Assembly (NCBI RefSeq): GCF_003600685.1
Contig: NZ_CP032084.1
Span: 5,084,001-5,148,000, forward strand
DNA: 64,000 nt
Direction: 5' to 3'
Source: Achromobacter sp. B7
GTDB lineage: Bacteria > Pseudomonadota > Gammaproteobacteria > Burkholderiales > Burkholderiaceae_B
Part shown: in pieces, positions 8,713-16,323 of the stretch
Numbering within the stretch: position 1 is the first letter of the stretch
Layout: each line of letters starts with the position of its first letter
Program-made: the position numbers and the translations under genes
The notes under the pieces: model-generated
What the model was told of the DNA's origin: nothing
The model's database searches: none
What the model saw: only the letters and a program-made list of their open reading frames with translations

Positions 8713-8715
8713 TTC

Positions 8716-9201
8716 CTACCCCCAGCGCAGCATCGGAAACTGCAATTGCAGCGCCCAGGAAAACACCACCGCGCCGAACACCGTCATCGCAATGGCGAGA
8801 ATGGCGGCGGACTTGACGGAGTTGGACGTATCGCCCAGCGCCGAGACGAACACCAGCGCAAACGTGGCGGGCAGGAATCCCAGGAAGCTGCCCAGGATGA
8901 TGAAGAGCGCGATGCCGGCGGCGATGCACGCCATGCCGCGCACGCGATCGCGGCGCGTAGGCTGGGGCAGCTGTTCTTCCATCATTTCTTCCTGCACTTC
9001 GTCGGGGTCCGGGCTGAGCGGCACCAGGATGCCCAGCGCGACCAGGAAGCAGCCGATCATCAGCGGGAAATAGCCCGGGCCCATCCGCGCCAGCTCTCCG
9101 ATGTTGTAGGACGTTGCTTCAAGAATAGTGAGCGCGCCGCACAGGGCGATGAACGCACCGCCCCACAGATCGCGCTTTCTGGAAAATATGGTGCTGCCCA
9201 C
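8716..9201 (-). CDS. tctB: Tripartite tricarboxylate transporter small subunit TctB
   Basis: The 161-residue small membrane subunit that pairs with TctA. Four hydrophobic segments are visible, the first at DLWGGAFIALCGALTIL and the second containing GPGYFPLMIGCFLVALG, a family hallmark. An acidic loop (EVQEEMMEEQ) separates the two pairs. The start is set at GTG 9201, where GGGGAG sits about 6 bp upstream; longer readings would run into the regulatory palindromes. It faces a sensor kinase/sigma-54 activator pair across a 356-bp control region, which probably induces tctBA when substrate is present. Confidence 0.9.
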   Translation of the reverse strand: MGSTIFSRKRDLWGGAFIALCGALTILEATSYNIGELARMGPGYFPLMIGCFLVALGILVPLSPDPDEVQEEMMEEQLPQPTRRDRVRGMACIAAGIALFIILGSFLGFLPATFALVFVSALGDTSNSVKSAAILAIAMTVFGAVVFSWALQLQFPMLRWG

Positions 9202-9557
9202 GGCTTGCTCCCCTGTTTGTTGTCGACATGCTTCGGCGCGCGTGATGTCGCAAGCCGAAGGAGGGGGCACTTTAAGGACGACGCCTTGCAATCCGCTTTC
9301 AAGCTTTTGCGCGCTTCATCCGGGAAAACCAGCAGGATGAAAGACGCTTGTTCACATCGCTGAACAACGGTGAACATCGCAGCACCGGGGATGTTCACAA
9401 ACGTGAACAACACGGCAAAGTTCCCGGGCTGCGAGCGGGCTGGCATGGATTTTTCCCGCGCGCGGCGCGCTTGCCAATTCTTGCAAATGCGGGCGCCGAT
9501 TCCACGCATGCATAATCCTCGTTTTCGTGGTTTCGATCGCATCGCCATGCTGCCCCC
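9202..9557. promoter_or_regulatory. tctBA / sensor kinase control region with twin 18-bp palindromes
   Basis: This 356-bp region has no gene. It holds two copies of TGTTCA-N6-TGAACA, at 9349-9366 and 9392-9409, with start points 43 bp apart (about four helical turns). The second copy extends to TGTTCAC-N4-GTGAACA. A further half site TGAACA lies at 9371-9376. The sites are 148 bp and more upstream of tctB, a normal distance for a sigma-54 activator, and the adjacent NtrC-type regulator is the obvious candidate to bind them. I could not find a convincing -24/-12 promoter on either strand. Confidence 0.6.
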
Positions 9558-10976
9558 ATGCACCACCTGCCCCGCCTGCCCCTGACCGCTCGCATTCCGC
9601 TTGCGGTCTCGCTGCTGTTCCTTGCGATTTCCGCCGCGCTGATTTCCTTGGCGCTGCATGGCGTGTCGCGCCAGTTCGACAGGCAGGTCGCCAACTTGGG
9701 CCAGGTGTATCTGGACGGTTTGTCCGCCGCGATCCTGCCTGCGGTGCGCGCCGACGACCGCACACAGATGGTCGATGTGCTGAACCGAGCGCTGGATACG
9801 CATCTGGGCGTGGTTGATCGCACGCTGGCCGTCGTCGCGGCGGACCACCGCCTGCTGGCGCACGTGGCGCGCTACCCCGAAGTTGAGCCGATTCCGCTGG
9901 CATCCTTGGCGGACACCTCCGGCACGCTTGTCAGCGCAAGATCGGAAGGCGTGTGGACGTGGCGTTTGCTGGACGACGCGCGGCCCGCGCTGGGGACGCT
10001 GGTAGCCAACCTGGACGTCAGCGATTTTCACCGGCAACGCCAGGAGCTGGCCTGGGAACTGGGCCTGGTGGGATTGGCGATCAGCCTGATCGGCGCGGTG
10101 CTGTGCTTTGGCATGGCGCGCCGGCTACAGCGCCCGATCATTTCGCTGACCGAGGCCCTGCGCGCCGGCCCGGAAGATCGCCTGCGCCCCATGCGCGTGG
10201 ACACCACCGACCCTGAACTGAAGGAACTGCTGTCGGCCTACAACTGGATGGTGCAAAGCGCGCAGCAACGCGAAGCGCTGACCGAACGCAATGCGCGCAT
10301 CGAACGCGAAGCGGTGTTGGGGCGGATGTCGGCCGCGCTGGCCCACGAGGTACGCAACCCCTTGGGCGGGCTGCGCACCGCCGTGCAGACGCTACGGCAA
10401 TTCGGCGAACGGGAGGATGTGCGCAGCGAATCCCTGGGCTTTATCGAACGCGGCGTCCAAGCGCTGCAAGCGGTGGTGGACGCGAGCCTGCGTACCTTTC
10501 GCCCCGGCGCCGCCCTGCTGCACCAGGAAGATATCGCCGACATCCGGCTGATGGTGGGCGCACAGGCCAACCGGGCGGGCGTGCGCGTGGAACTGCATTG
10601 CGAAGGCATGCAGGACCGCCGCCTGGCGTTGCCCGCGGGCGCGGTGCGGCAGGTGTTGCTGAACTTGGTGTTGAACGCCATCCAGGCCTCGCCGCGTGGC
10701 GAACTGGTGCAGGTGTTTGCGCGCGCGGGCCGCCAGGCACTGACCTTGCACGTGGCCGACCGGGGCAACGGCCTGCCGCCGGCCGCCAGGCGCGCGCTGC
10801 TGGGCGCAGCCACCGACGGCGACGGCATGGGCCTGGGCATCGTTGCCGATCTGACAACAACCATGCACGGCCGTTTGCGCGCAACCCGCATGGCAACCGG
10901 CATGGCGACCGGCATAGCAACCGGCACGCGCATTTCCGTGCGCCTGCCCTACGGTCCACAGGAAGATACGGCGTGA
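9558..10976 (+). CDS. Sensor histidine kinase, NtrB/DctB-like, partner of a sigma-54 activator
   Basis: A 472-residue membrane kinase. It has an N-terminal membrane segment (about 10-33), a periplasmic sensor region of roughly 130 residues, a second membrane segment (about 160-182), a HAMP-like linker and a coiled stretch. The H-box is AALAHEVRNPLGG with His263. The N-box NLVLNAIQAS and G-box GMGLGIVADL follow. The extreme C-terminus carries four tandem 12-bp units (10881-10928) encoding an Ala-Thr-rich run. The start lacks a clear Shine-Dalgarno. Its stop overlaps the regulator's GTG (GTGA). Context points to carboxylate sensing for tctBA. Confidence 0.92.
   Translation: MHHLPRLPLTARIPLAVSLLFLAISAALISLALHGVSRQFDRQVANLGQVYLDGLSAAILPAVRADDRTQMVDVLNRALDTHLGVVDRTLAVVAADHRLLAHVARYPEVEPIPLASLADTSGTLVSARSEGVWTWRLLDDARPALGTLVANLDVSDFHRQRQELAWELGLVGLAISLIGAVLCFGMARRLQRPIISLTEALRAGPEDRLRPMRVDTTDPELKELLSAYNWMVQSAQQREALTERNARIEREAVLGRMSAALAHEVRNPLGGLRTAVQTLRQFGEREDVRSESLGFIERGVQALQAVVDASLRTFRPGAALLHQEDIADIRLMVGAQANRAGVRVELHCEGMQDRRLALPAGAVRQVLLNLVLNAIQASPRGELVQVFARAGRQALTLHVADRGNGLPPAARRALLGAATDGDGMGLGIVADLTTTMHGRLRATRMATGMATGIATGTRISVRLPYGPQEDTA
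10881..10928 (+). repeat. Four tandem 12-bp units inside the kinase gene
   Basis: Units are GCAACCCGCATG, GCAACCGGCATG, GCGACCGGCATA and GCAACCGGCACG. Each keeps frame and adds four residues of the form A-T-G/R-x. The repeats fall between the G-box and the last strand of the ATPase domain, so copy number would lengthen a surface loop without breaking the gene. Confidence 0.85.
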
Positions 10977-12274
10977 GCGACATCCAGGTTTTGCTGATCG
11001 AAGACGATGAACTGCTGGGCGGCGCGCTGCTTCAACGCCTGCGGCTGGAAGGCATCACCACGCAATGGGTGCAAAGCTGCGCGCAGGCGGTCGAAGTGTT
11101 TCGCCGGACCCGCATGCGTCCGGCGTTCTTGTTGGCCGACATCCGGCTGCCGGACGGCTCCGGCGAAGATCTTTACCGACGCTTGATCCCGCATCTGTCC
11201 AACACCACCGTGGTGTTCGCCACCGCCTATGGCGACATTGCCCAGGCCGTGCGGCTGGTGTCGGCGGGCGCTAACGACTACCTGACCAAGCCGTACGACA
11301 CCGATGCGCTGGTGGCCCGCATCCGATCGGTCATCGCCGCGCAGCCGGCCGGCCAGCAAGACGAGGTCTTGGAAAACCCCTACGCGCTGCACGATGAAAC
11401 CTATCCATTGGCGCAAGAGCTGGAACGGCTGGCCACCAGCGCCCTGCCCGTGTTGCTGGAAGGCGAAACGGGCTCGGGCAAAGACCGCGCCGCCCGCTAT
11501 GTGCATGCGCGCTCGGCCTATGCGGCCGGCCGCTTCGTTGCCGTCAACTGCGCCACGTTGGCGTCGGACCTGATTGAAAGCCTGTTGTTCGGCCACGTGA
11601 AAGGCGCCTTCAGCGGCGCCGGGACCGCGCGCGACGGGCTGTTTTCCCAGGCGGAGGGCGGCACGCTGTATCTGGACGAGGTGGCCGAGCTGACACCCCG
11701 GGCGCAAGCCGCGCTGTTGGGCGTGCTGGAAAACGGCCAGTATCGTCCGCTGGGCGACAGCGCCGCGCGCCACACCCATTGCCGCATTCTGGCCAGCACC
11801 TGCACCGACCTGCCCGCCGCGATGGCGCAGGGTACGTTTCGCGCGGATCTTTTTTATCGGCTGGCGGTGGCCCGGGTCGCGGCGCCACCGCTGCGCGAGC
11901 GGCCCGGCGCGTTGCCCAGCCTGGCACGGTCGTTGTTAGCCGCGCAATCCCCCACGGGCGCGACGCTATCGCCCGATGCCATCCAGGCGCTGCACGACCA
12001 CCCCTGGCCGGGCAACGTGCGCGAACTGAAGAACCGTATCGCGCGCGCGGTCGTGATGGCGGACGGCGCACAGGTCCATGCCGAGGACCTCTTCCCGGAA
12101 AGCAAGCTGGCCGACAAGCCCGACCTGGCCACCACGAGGCTGGACGCCGAGCAGCGCGCCATCCAGCAAGCCATTGCAGAATCCGGCGGCCATATGGGCT
12201 TGGCGGCAAAGCGGCTGGGCATCTCGCGCACCACGCTATGGAAAAAGCTGCGCGCGGCGCGGGATGGCGTGTAG
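10973..12274 (+). CDS. NtrC-family sigma-54-dependent response regulator
   Basis: A 433-residue activator starting at GTG 10973, overlapping the kinase stop. The receiver has Asp56 in LLADIRLP and Lys106 in LTKP. The AAA+ domain has Walker A GETGSGKD (164-171) and Walker B GGTLYLDEV (229-237). The sigma-54 contact loop reads GAFSGA (211-216) instead of the usual GAFTGA. A Fis-type helix-turn-helix ends the protein (LGISRTTLWKKL). A conserved architecture with full domain complement suggests a working activator. The best target is the twin palindrome region upstream of tctB. Confidence 0.95.
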   Translation: MSDIQVLLIEDDELLGGALLQRLRLEGITTQWVQSCAQAVEVFRRTRMRPAFLLADIRLPDGSGEDLYRRLIPHLSNTTVVFATAYGDIAQAVRLVSAGANDYLTKPYDTDALVARIRSVIAAQPAGQQDEVLENPYALHDETYPLAQELERLATSALPVLLEGETGSGKDRAARYVHARSAYAAGRFVAVNCATLASDLIESLLFGHVKGAFSGAGTARDGLFSQAEGGTLYLDEVAELTPRAQAALLGVLENGQYRPLGDSAARHTHCRILASTCTDLPAAMAQGTFRADLFYRLAVARVAAPPLRERPGALPSLARSLLAAQSPTGATLSPDAIQALHDHPWPGNVRELKNRIARAVVMADGAQVHAEDLFPESKLADKPDLATTRLDAEQRAIQQAIAESGGHMGLAAKRLGISRTTLWKKLRAARDGV

Positions 12275-12353
12275 AGGCGGGTAGAGGCGTGTCCAGGCAT
12301 GTTGTTGTGGGCGGCGGCTGCGCCCACGGCCTACGGAAGCACGCTTGCCCGGG

Positions 12354-13349
12354 CTAGTTCTTTTCGATGCCTGCAATGTCCACGGCTTTGCCCCACAACG
12401 CGTAGTCGTCCCGAATGATGGTCGAGAAGCCCGCCGCGTCAGTGGGCGCCAGTTTCAGACCGATATTCTTCGGGCGGTCGGCCAGGCCCGGCGTGGCGGC
12501 GGCATCCTTGAGCGCCGCCTCCAGCTTTTTCACGACCGGCGCCGGCAGCCCGGCAGGCCCCACCAGCCCCACCCAGCCCTGCGTGGCCAGCGGCACGCCG
12601 GCCTCGGTAAAGGTGGGCGCATCCGGAAACAACACCGACCGGGACGCCTGCGGCACGGCCAGCACGCGCGCCTTGCCGTCCTGCACCAGCAACGCGGCCA
12701 GCCCGTCCCCCAGGATCGCCATGTCCACTTCCTTGCGCAGCAAGCCGACGCGCGCTTCGGACGTGCCCTTGTAAGGCACGTGGACGATGTTGGTCCCGGC
12801 CGCGGCGTTCAGCATTTCACCGGCCAGGTGGCCACCGCTGCCGACGCCGAACGAGGCAAATGTCAGCTTGCCCGGCTCGGCCTTGGCCTTGGCAATCAAT
12901 TGGTCAAAGGACTTGAGAGGCGAGTCGGCGGGAACCACCAGCGCAATCCCCAGGCTGCCGAAACGGCCAATCGGCGTGAAGTCGCGTTGCGGATCGTAGG
13001 GCGGCGTCCTGCGAATATGCGGCACCAGCGTCAAGGCCGCTTGAAACGGTGCGGCCAGGATATAGCCGTCCGGCTTGGCGCTGGCCACATACTTCATCGC
13101 GATCTGTCCGCCCGCGCCGACGCGGTTTTCGACCACGACCGGCTGCTTCAGGCTGTGCGACAGGCCGTCGGCCATCAGGCGGGCGATGGTGTCGGTGTCG
13201 CTGCCCGCCGGCAAGGGCACGACCAGCGTGATGGGGTGCGACGGATAATCCGATTCGGCCAGGGCCGGCGCGGCGCCGCCCACCAGACCGATGGCGATGC
13301 AACAGACGGCGGCGCGCCGCGAGACTAGGGACAACGAGGTCATCAGCAT
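12354..13349 (-). CDS. Bug-family (TctC-like) periplasmic substrate-binding protein
   Basis: A 331-residue secreted binding protein. The signal peptide ends near APALAES (about residue 32). Family hallmarks are YPSHPITLVVPLPAGSDTD, VENRVGAGG, IVHVPYKGTSEA and a C-terminal WGLVGPAGLP-like segment. Bug proteins bind carboxylates and hand them to TctAB-type permeases. AGGAG lies 7 bp before the ATG at 13349. It is the last gene of the unit TPP-alpha, TPP-beta, GMC oxidoreductase, Bug, 36 bp after the GMC stop, and probably captures the pathway's substrate. It might also serve the TctAB pair at 7-9 kb. Confidence 0.93.
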   Translation of the reverse strand: MLMTSLSLVSRRAAVCCIAIGLVGGAAPALAESDYPSHPITLVVPLPAGSDTDTIARLMADGLSHSLKQPVVVENRVGAGGQIAMKYVASAKPDGYILAAPFQAALTLVPHIRRTPPYDPQRDFTPIGRFGSLGIALVVPADSPLKSFDQLIAKAKAEPGKLTFASFGVGSGGHLAGEMLNAAAGTNIVHVPYKGTSEARVGLLRKEVDMAILGDGLAALLVQDGKARVLAVPQASRSVLFPDAPTFTEAGVPLATQGWVGLVGPAGLPAPVVKKLEAALKDAAATPGLADRPKNIGLKLAPTDAAGFSTIIRDDYALWGKAVDIAGIEKN

Positions 13350-13385
13350 GGCGATTCTCCTTCGGTGAGTCAGGCTGTGCCTGAG

Positions 13386-14996
13386 TTAGTTTCCCGCCTG
13401 GATCAGGCGCGCCGCCTTTTCCCCGATCATCATGGAAGGCGCATTGGTATTGGCGGAACACAGGGTCGGCATGATCGACGCATCCGCCACCCGCAGCGAC
13501 GTGACGCCCTTGACTCTCAAGCTGGCGTCGACCACGGCCTGATCGTCGTCGCCCATCCGGCATGTACCCACGGGGTGATAGGACGTTTGCCCGATGGTCC
13601 GCGCATAGTCCAGCAGCCCGGACGCGCTGCCTTGTTCGGCGCCGGGGCGCGTTTCCCGCACCACGAACCGGGCCAGCGCCGGCTGGGCCGCAACCTTGCG
13701 CGCCATCTCGATGGCCGCCACGGTCACGCGTCGGTCTTCATCGCTGGACAGGTAGTTGGCCTGGATGACGGGCGCGTCGCCGGGTTCGCGCGACTTGATG
13801 TGCACCGATCCGCGCGACGTCGGGCGCAGCGGAAAAGTGCCAATCGAGAAGCCGGGGAAATCGTCCAGCACCAGCCGCTTGGGGTCACGCGCGTCAGGGC
13901 TGGACAGCCAATGCAACTGCAACTTGATGTCCGGCTGCGCCAGCGCCGGGTCCGACTTTGCCAAGGCATGCGCCACGGCGCTTGCGCAGCTCATCATGCC
14001 GCGACCTCGCAGCGCGAAATCGGCCGCCATCCAGGCCTTGCGCAACGGATTGCGCATGATCTGGTTCAGCGTGGTGGCGTTGCGGCATTCATACGTGACC
14101 CGCGTATGCAGATGGTCTTGCAGGTTTTCACCCACGGCGGGCGCATCGCGCAGGACCGGGATGCCAAGGTCTTGCAGCAGGCCCTGCCGCCCGATGCCGG
14201 ATAGCTCCAGGATCTGGGGCGACTGGATCGCGCCCGCGCAGAGTATGACTTCACAGGTGGCGGTGGCCTCGCAACGCTGGCCATCCAGCTGGTACTGAAC
14301 GCCGCTGGCCCGCTTGCCGTCGAATACGATCTTCGACACCAGCGCACCCGTTTGCAGCCGCAGATTCGTATTGGCAGCCAAGGGCCGCAGGAACGCCTCG
14401 CGGCTGCTCCAACGCCAGCCCTTGCGAATGTTGTGCTGCAAATAACCCACGCCTTCATAAGAGGCGCCGTTGTAGTCCGGATTACGCGGGATGCCCGCGG
14501 TGACACAGGCGTCGATAAAGGCGTTCATGAGAGGGTGCCGCGAGCGGAACTCCGTGACCGACACCGGTCCGCGACGGCCACGGATGGCCGGATCACCGCC
14601 CGCATAGCCTTCGATATCGCGAAAGATCGGCTTCAGGTCGTCGTAGCCCCAGCCTTGTGCGCCGAACTCGTCGCGCCAACGATCGTATTCGCAAGGGTCG
14701 CCATGCACCCAGATCATGCCGTTGACCGAAGACGATCCTCCCACCACCTTGCCTCGCGGCCAGAAGATGCTGCGGCCGTTCATCTGCGCCTCGGACTCGG
14801 TATGAAAGCGTCGCAATCCGCGCTCGCCGCGCAGGATGTACGCCACGCCGGCCGGGATGCGGATCCAGATCCAGCGGTCGTCATCGCCTGCCTCAAGCAG
14901 CAACACGGACCGACCGCCGGCCGCCAGCCGGGCGGCCAGCGCGCATCCCGCCGAGCCCGCGCCCACCACGATGAATTCGTACTTTGCCTGCGTCAT
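13386..14996 (-). CDS. GMC-family FAD-dependent oxidoreductase (choline/alcohol dehydrogenase-like)
   Basis: A 536-residue flavoenzyme. The FAD-binding motif GAGSAGCALAARLA lies at about 12-25, followed by LLLEAG. The first GMC signature is around RGKVVGGSSSVNGMIW. The active-site His is in TSYHPVGTCRMG and the paired Asn in SANTNAPSMMIGEKA near the C-terminus. Such enzymes oxidise alcohols to aldehydes or ketones. Its ATG overlaps the stop of the TPP beta gene (ATGA), so the two are coupled. The combination suggests oxidation of an alcohol next to a 2-oxo-acid decarboxylation step; the substrate is unknown. Confidence 0.93.
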   Translation of the reverse strand: MTQAKYEFIVVGAGSAGCALAARLAAGGRSVLLLEAGDDDRWIWIRIPAGVAYILRGERGLRRFHTESEAQMNGRSIFWPRGKVVGGSSSVNGMIWVHGDPCEYDRWRDEFGAQGWGYDDLKPIFRDIEGYAGGDPAIRGRRGPVSVTEFRSRHPLMNAFIDACVTAGIPRNPDYNGASYEGVGYLQHNIRKGWRWSSREAFLRPLAANTNLRLQTGALVSKIVFDGKRASGVQYQLDGQRCEATATCEVILCAGAIQSPQILELSGIGRQGLLQDLGIPVLRDAPAVGENLQDHLHTRVTYECRNATTLNQIMRNPLRKAWMAADFALRGRGMMSCASAVAHALAKSDPALAQPDIKLQLHWLSSPDARDPKRLVLDDFPGFSIGTFPLRPTSRGSVHIKSREPGDAPVIQANYLSSDEDRRVTVAAIEMARKVAAQPALARFVVRETRPGAEQGSASGLLDYARTIGQTSYHPVGTCRMGDDDQAVVDASLRVKGVTSLRVADASIMPTLCSANTNAPSMMIGEKAARLIQAGN

Positions 14997-15598
14997 GACG
15001 TTGCCTCCAACAGACGGCGCAGTTGCGCGGCTTCATTACCCATGCGCTGGAAACGCTTGTCGGGCTGCTCGGGAAAGGGGTTGCCCTTGCCCAGCACCGG
15101 CGCACACGGCGAGATGGTCAGCTCGACCAGCACCGGGCCGTTCGTCTGGATGATTCGCGGCAACATCGCCGCCAGCTCCGATTCATCGGCAAAGCGGAAC
15201 GACGCGGCGTATCCGGCAGCCCTGGCGGCCGCGCAGAAATCAACCGCCCCATTTCCGGCCAGCCCCAGATTGGCGTTGCCATTGAACTGCACGCCATTGG
15301 CAAACACGAAATGGACGAAGCGTGCCGGCGCGGCGCCCGCCACGGTGGCCAGGACACCCAGCTCCATCAGCAGGCTGGCATCGCCGTCCAGCACCATGAC
15401 GCGGCGCTCGGGGCGCGCCAGCGAAATGCCCAGCCCCAAACCGGCCGCGCCTCCCATCAGGGGAACCGAGGACAACGCAAGGGGCGCGCCGGGCGCGACC
15501 TCGTCCATGGCTTTCATGGCGCTCATGGTGCTTACCAAAACGGCGTCGCCGCGGGCCTCGTGAATGGCACGGCAAGCTTGCAATGTGGTCATCGACAT
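14993..15598 (-). CDS. Thiamine-diphosphate enzyme, PP-domain (beta) subunit
   Basis: A 201-residue protein equal to the C-terminal, pyrophosphate-binding domain of ThDP decarboxylases. The cofactor motif is DGDASLLMELG (71-81), closed by Asn101 in FANG. It resembles the beta subunit of sulfopyruvate decarboxylase (ComE) and the C-terminal half of phosphonopyruvate decarboxylase. The start at 15598 lies 7 bp after the alpha-subunit stop. Longer in-frame readings overlap the alpha gene and have poor codon character. It must pair with the alpha protein to form one active site. The substrate is probably a 2-oxo acid, not identified here. Confidence 0.85.
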   Translation of the reverse strand: MSMTTLQACRAIHEARGDAVLVSTMSAMKAMDEVAPGAPLALSSVPLMGGAAGLGLGISLARPERRVMVLDGDASLLMELGVLATVAGAAPARFVHFVFANGVQFNGNANLGLAGNGAVDFCAAARAAGYAASFRFADESELAAMLPRIIQTNGPVLVELTISPCAPVLGKGNPFPEQPDKRFQRMGNEAAQLRRLLEATS

Positions 15599-15605
15599 AT
15601 GCGGT

Positions 15606-16139
15606 TCAATCCCATTCCGTGTGGCGGCCGACGATGATGGCGGCGGGTGAGCGTTGCTGCTGGGCATGCGCGTGGGCGGCGGCAATTGCGCCCAGGTCCT
15701 GCGCGGTTTCAAGTCGCCAGCAGGCGATGCCAAGCGCGTCCAGCACCGGTTCCAGCAGGCTGACCATATGGCGTCTGGAAGCGCGCATGTCCTGGCCGTA
15801 GTTGCTGAACTCGCGGCCAAACTGGCCCACCATCAACAGCAGCGGAATGCCGGCATCCAGGCCACAGGCGCGCAGCGAATTGACGCAGTTGTAAAGGCCC
15901 TGGTTCTGCATCATGACGACCGGGCGGCGGCCACCGATGTACAGGCCCGTTGCAACGTGGATCGCCTGGTTCTCGTTGGCGCAATAGGTCACGCGAAGGC
16001 GGCCGCCGTTGGCGTCCAGGCATTGGTGGGTGGCGATCTGCACGAAGTCCGGCACGACGGTCGCGGAATCGATGCCGCAGTCGGCCAAGGCGTGCGCGAT
16101 GGCACTGCCCTTCACGGCGGGCGGGGGGGAAGATGGCAT
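15606..16139 (-). CDS. Thiamine-diphosphate enzyme, PYR-domain (alpha) subunit
   Basis: A 177-residue protein equal to the N-terminal, pyrimidine-binding domain of ThDP enzymes. Glu56 in YCANENQAIHVATG is the expected cofactor-activating glutamate, and the segment PVVMMQNQGLYNCVNSL is typical of sulfopyruvate/phosphonopyruvate decarboxylases. AGGAG precedes the ATG at 16139. It is the first gene of the leftward unit and is divergent from a LysR regulator. A 27-bp inverted repeat (16188-16214) sits 48 bp upstream of the start. Splitting PYR and PP domains over two genes is known for ComDE-type enzymes. Confidence 0.85.
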   Translation of the reverse strand: MPSSPPPAVKGSAIAHALADCGIDSATVVPDFVQIATHQCLDANGGRLRVTYCANENQAIHVATGLYIGGRRPVVMMQNQGLYNCVNSLRACGLDAGIPLLLMVGQFGREFSNYGQDMRASRRHMVSLLEPVLDALGIACWRLETAQDLGAIAAAHAHAQQQRSPAAIIVGRHTEWD

Positions 16140-16187
16140 GGCTAGTCTCCTGGTATTGCGCGGATGCCGGGTTGCGAAGGTCACCGC

Positions 16188-16214
16188 TGCCAAGGCGCGA
16201 TGACCGCCTTGGCA
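16188..16214. promoter_or_regulatory. 10-bp-arm inverted repeat upstream of the TPP enzyme operon
   Basis: TGCCAAGGCG (16188-16197), CGATGAC, CGCCTTGGCA (16205-16214): perfect 10-bp arms around 7 bp. It lies between the LysR gene and the operon it probably controls. It could be a dimer operator or, if transcribed, a hairpin in the leader of the TPP alpha gene. There is no T-run, so a terminator is unlikely. Confidence 0.6.
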
Positions 16215-16323
16215 TAGCCCTCTTACTGGCGGCTATTCCCGATCTGTGCAGACAAGTGTAGGCTTGGCAACGATCCGGTATTAGTCATTTATTTTTATCA
16301 ATCGATGCGTTTAAGGTATTGCC

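Noticed and set aside
9278..9310. Possible sigma-54 promoter for tctB on the minus strand
   Set aside because: The best match lacks GG at -24 and has the GC one base out of register.
9440..9456. Possible sigma-54 promoter CTGGCATG-N-TTTTTC before the kinase gene
   Set aside because: The -24 part is good but the essential GC of the -12 element is missing (TTTTTC for TTGC), so it does not meet the consensus.
12307..12327. GTGGGCG-N7-CGCCCAC hairpin as a terminator between convergent genes
   Set aside because: Stem is perfect but no T-run follows on either strand; kept out of the feature list as unsupported.
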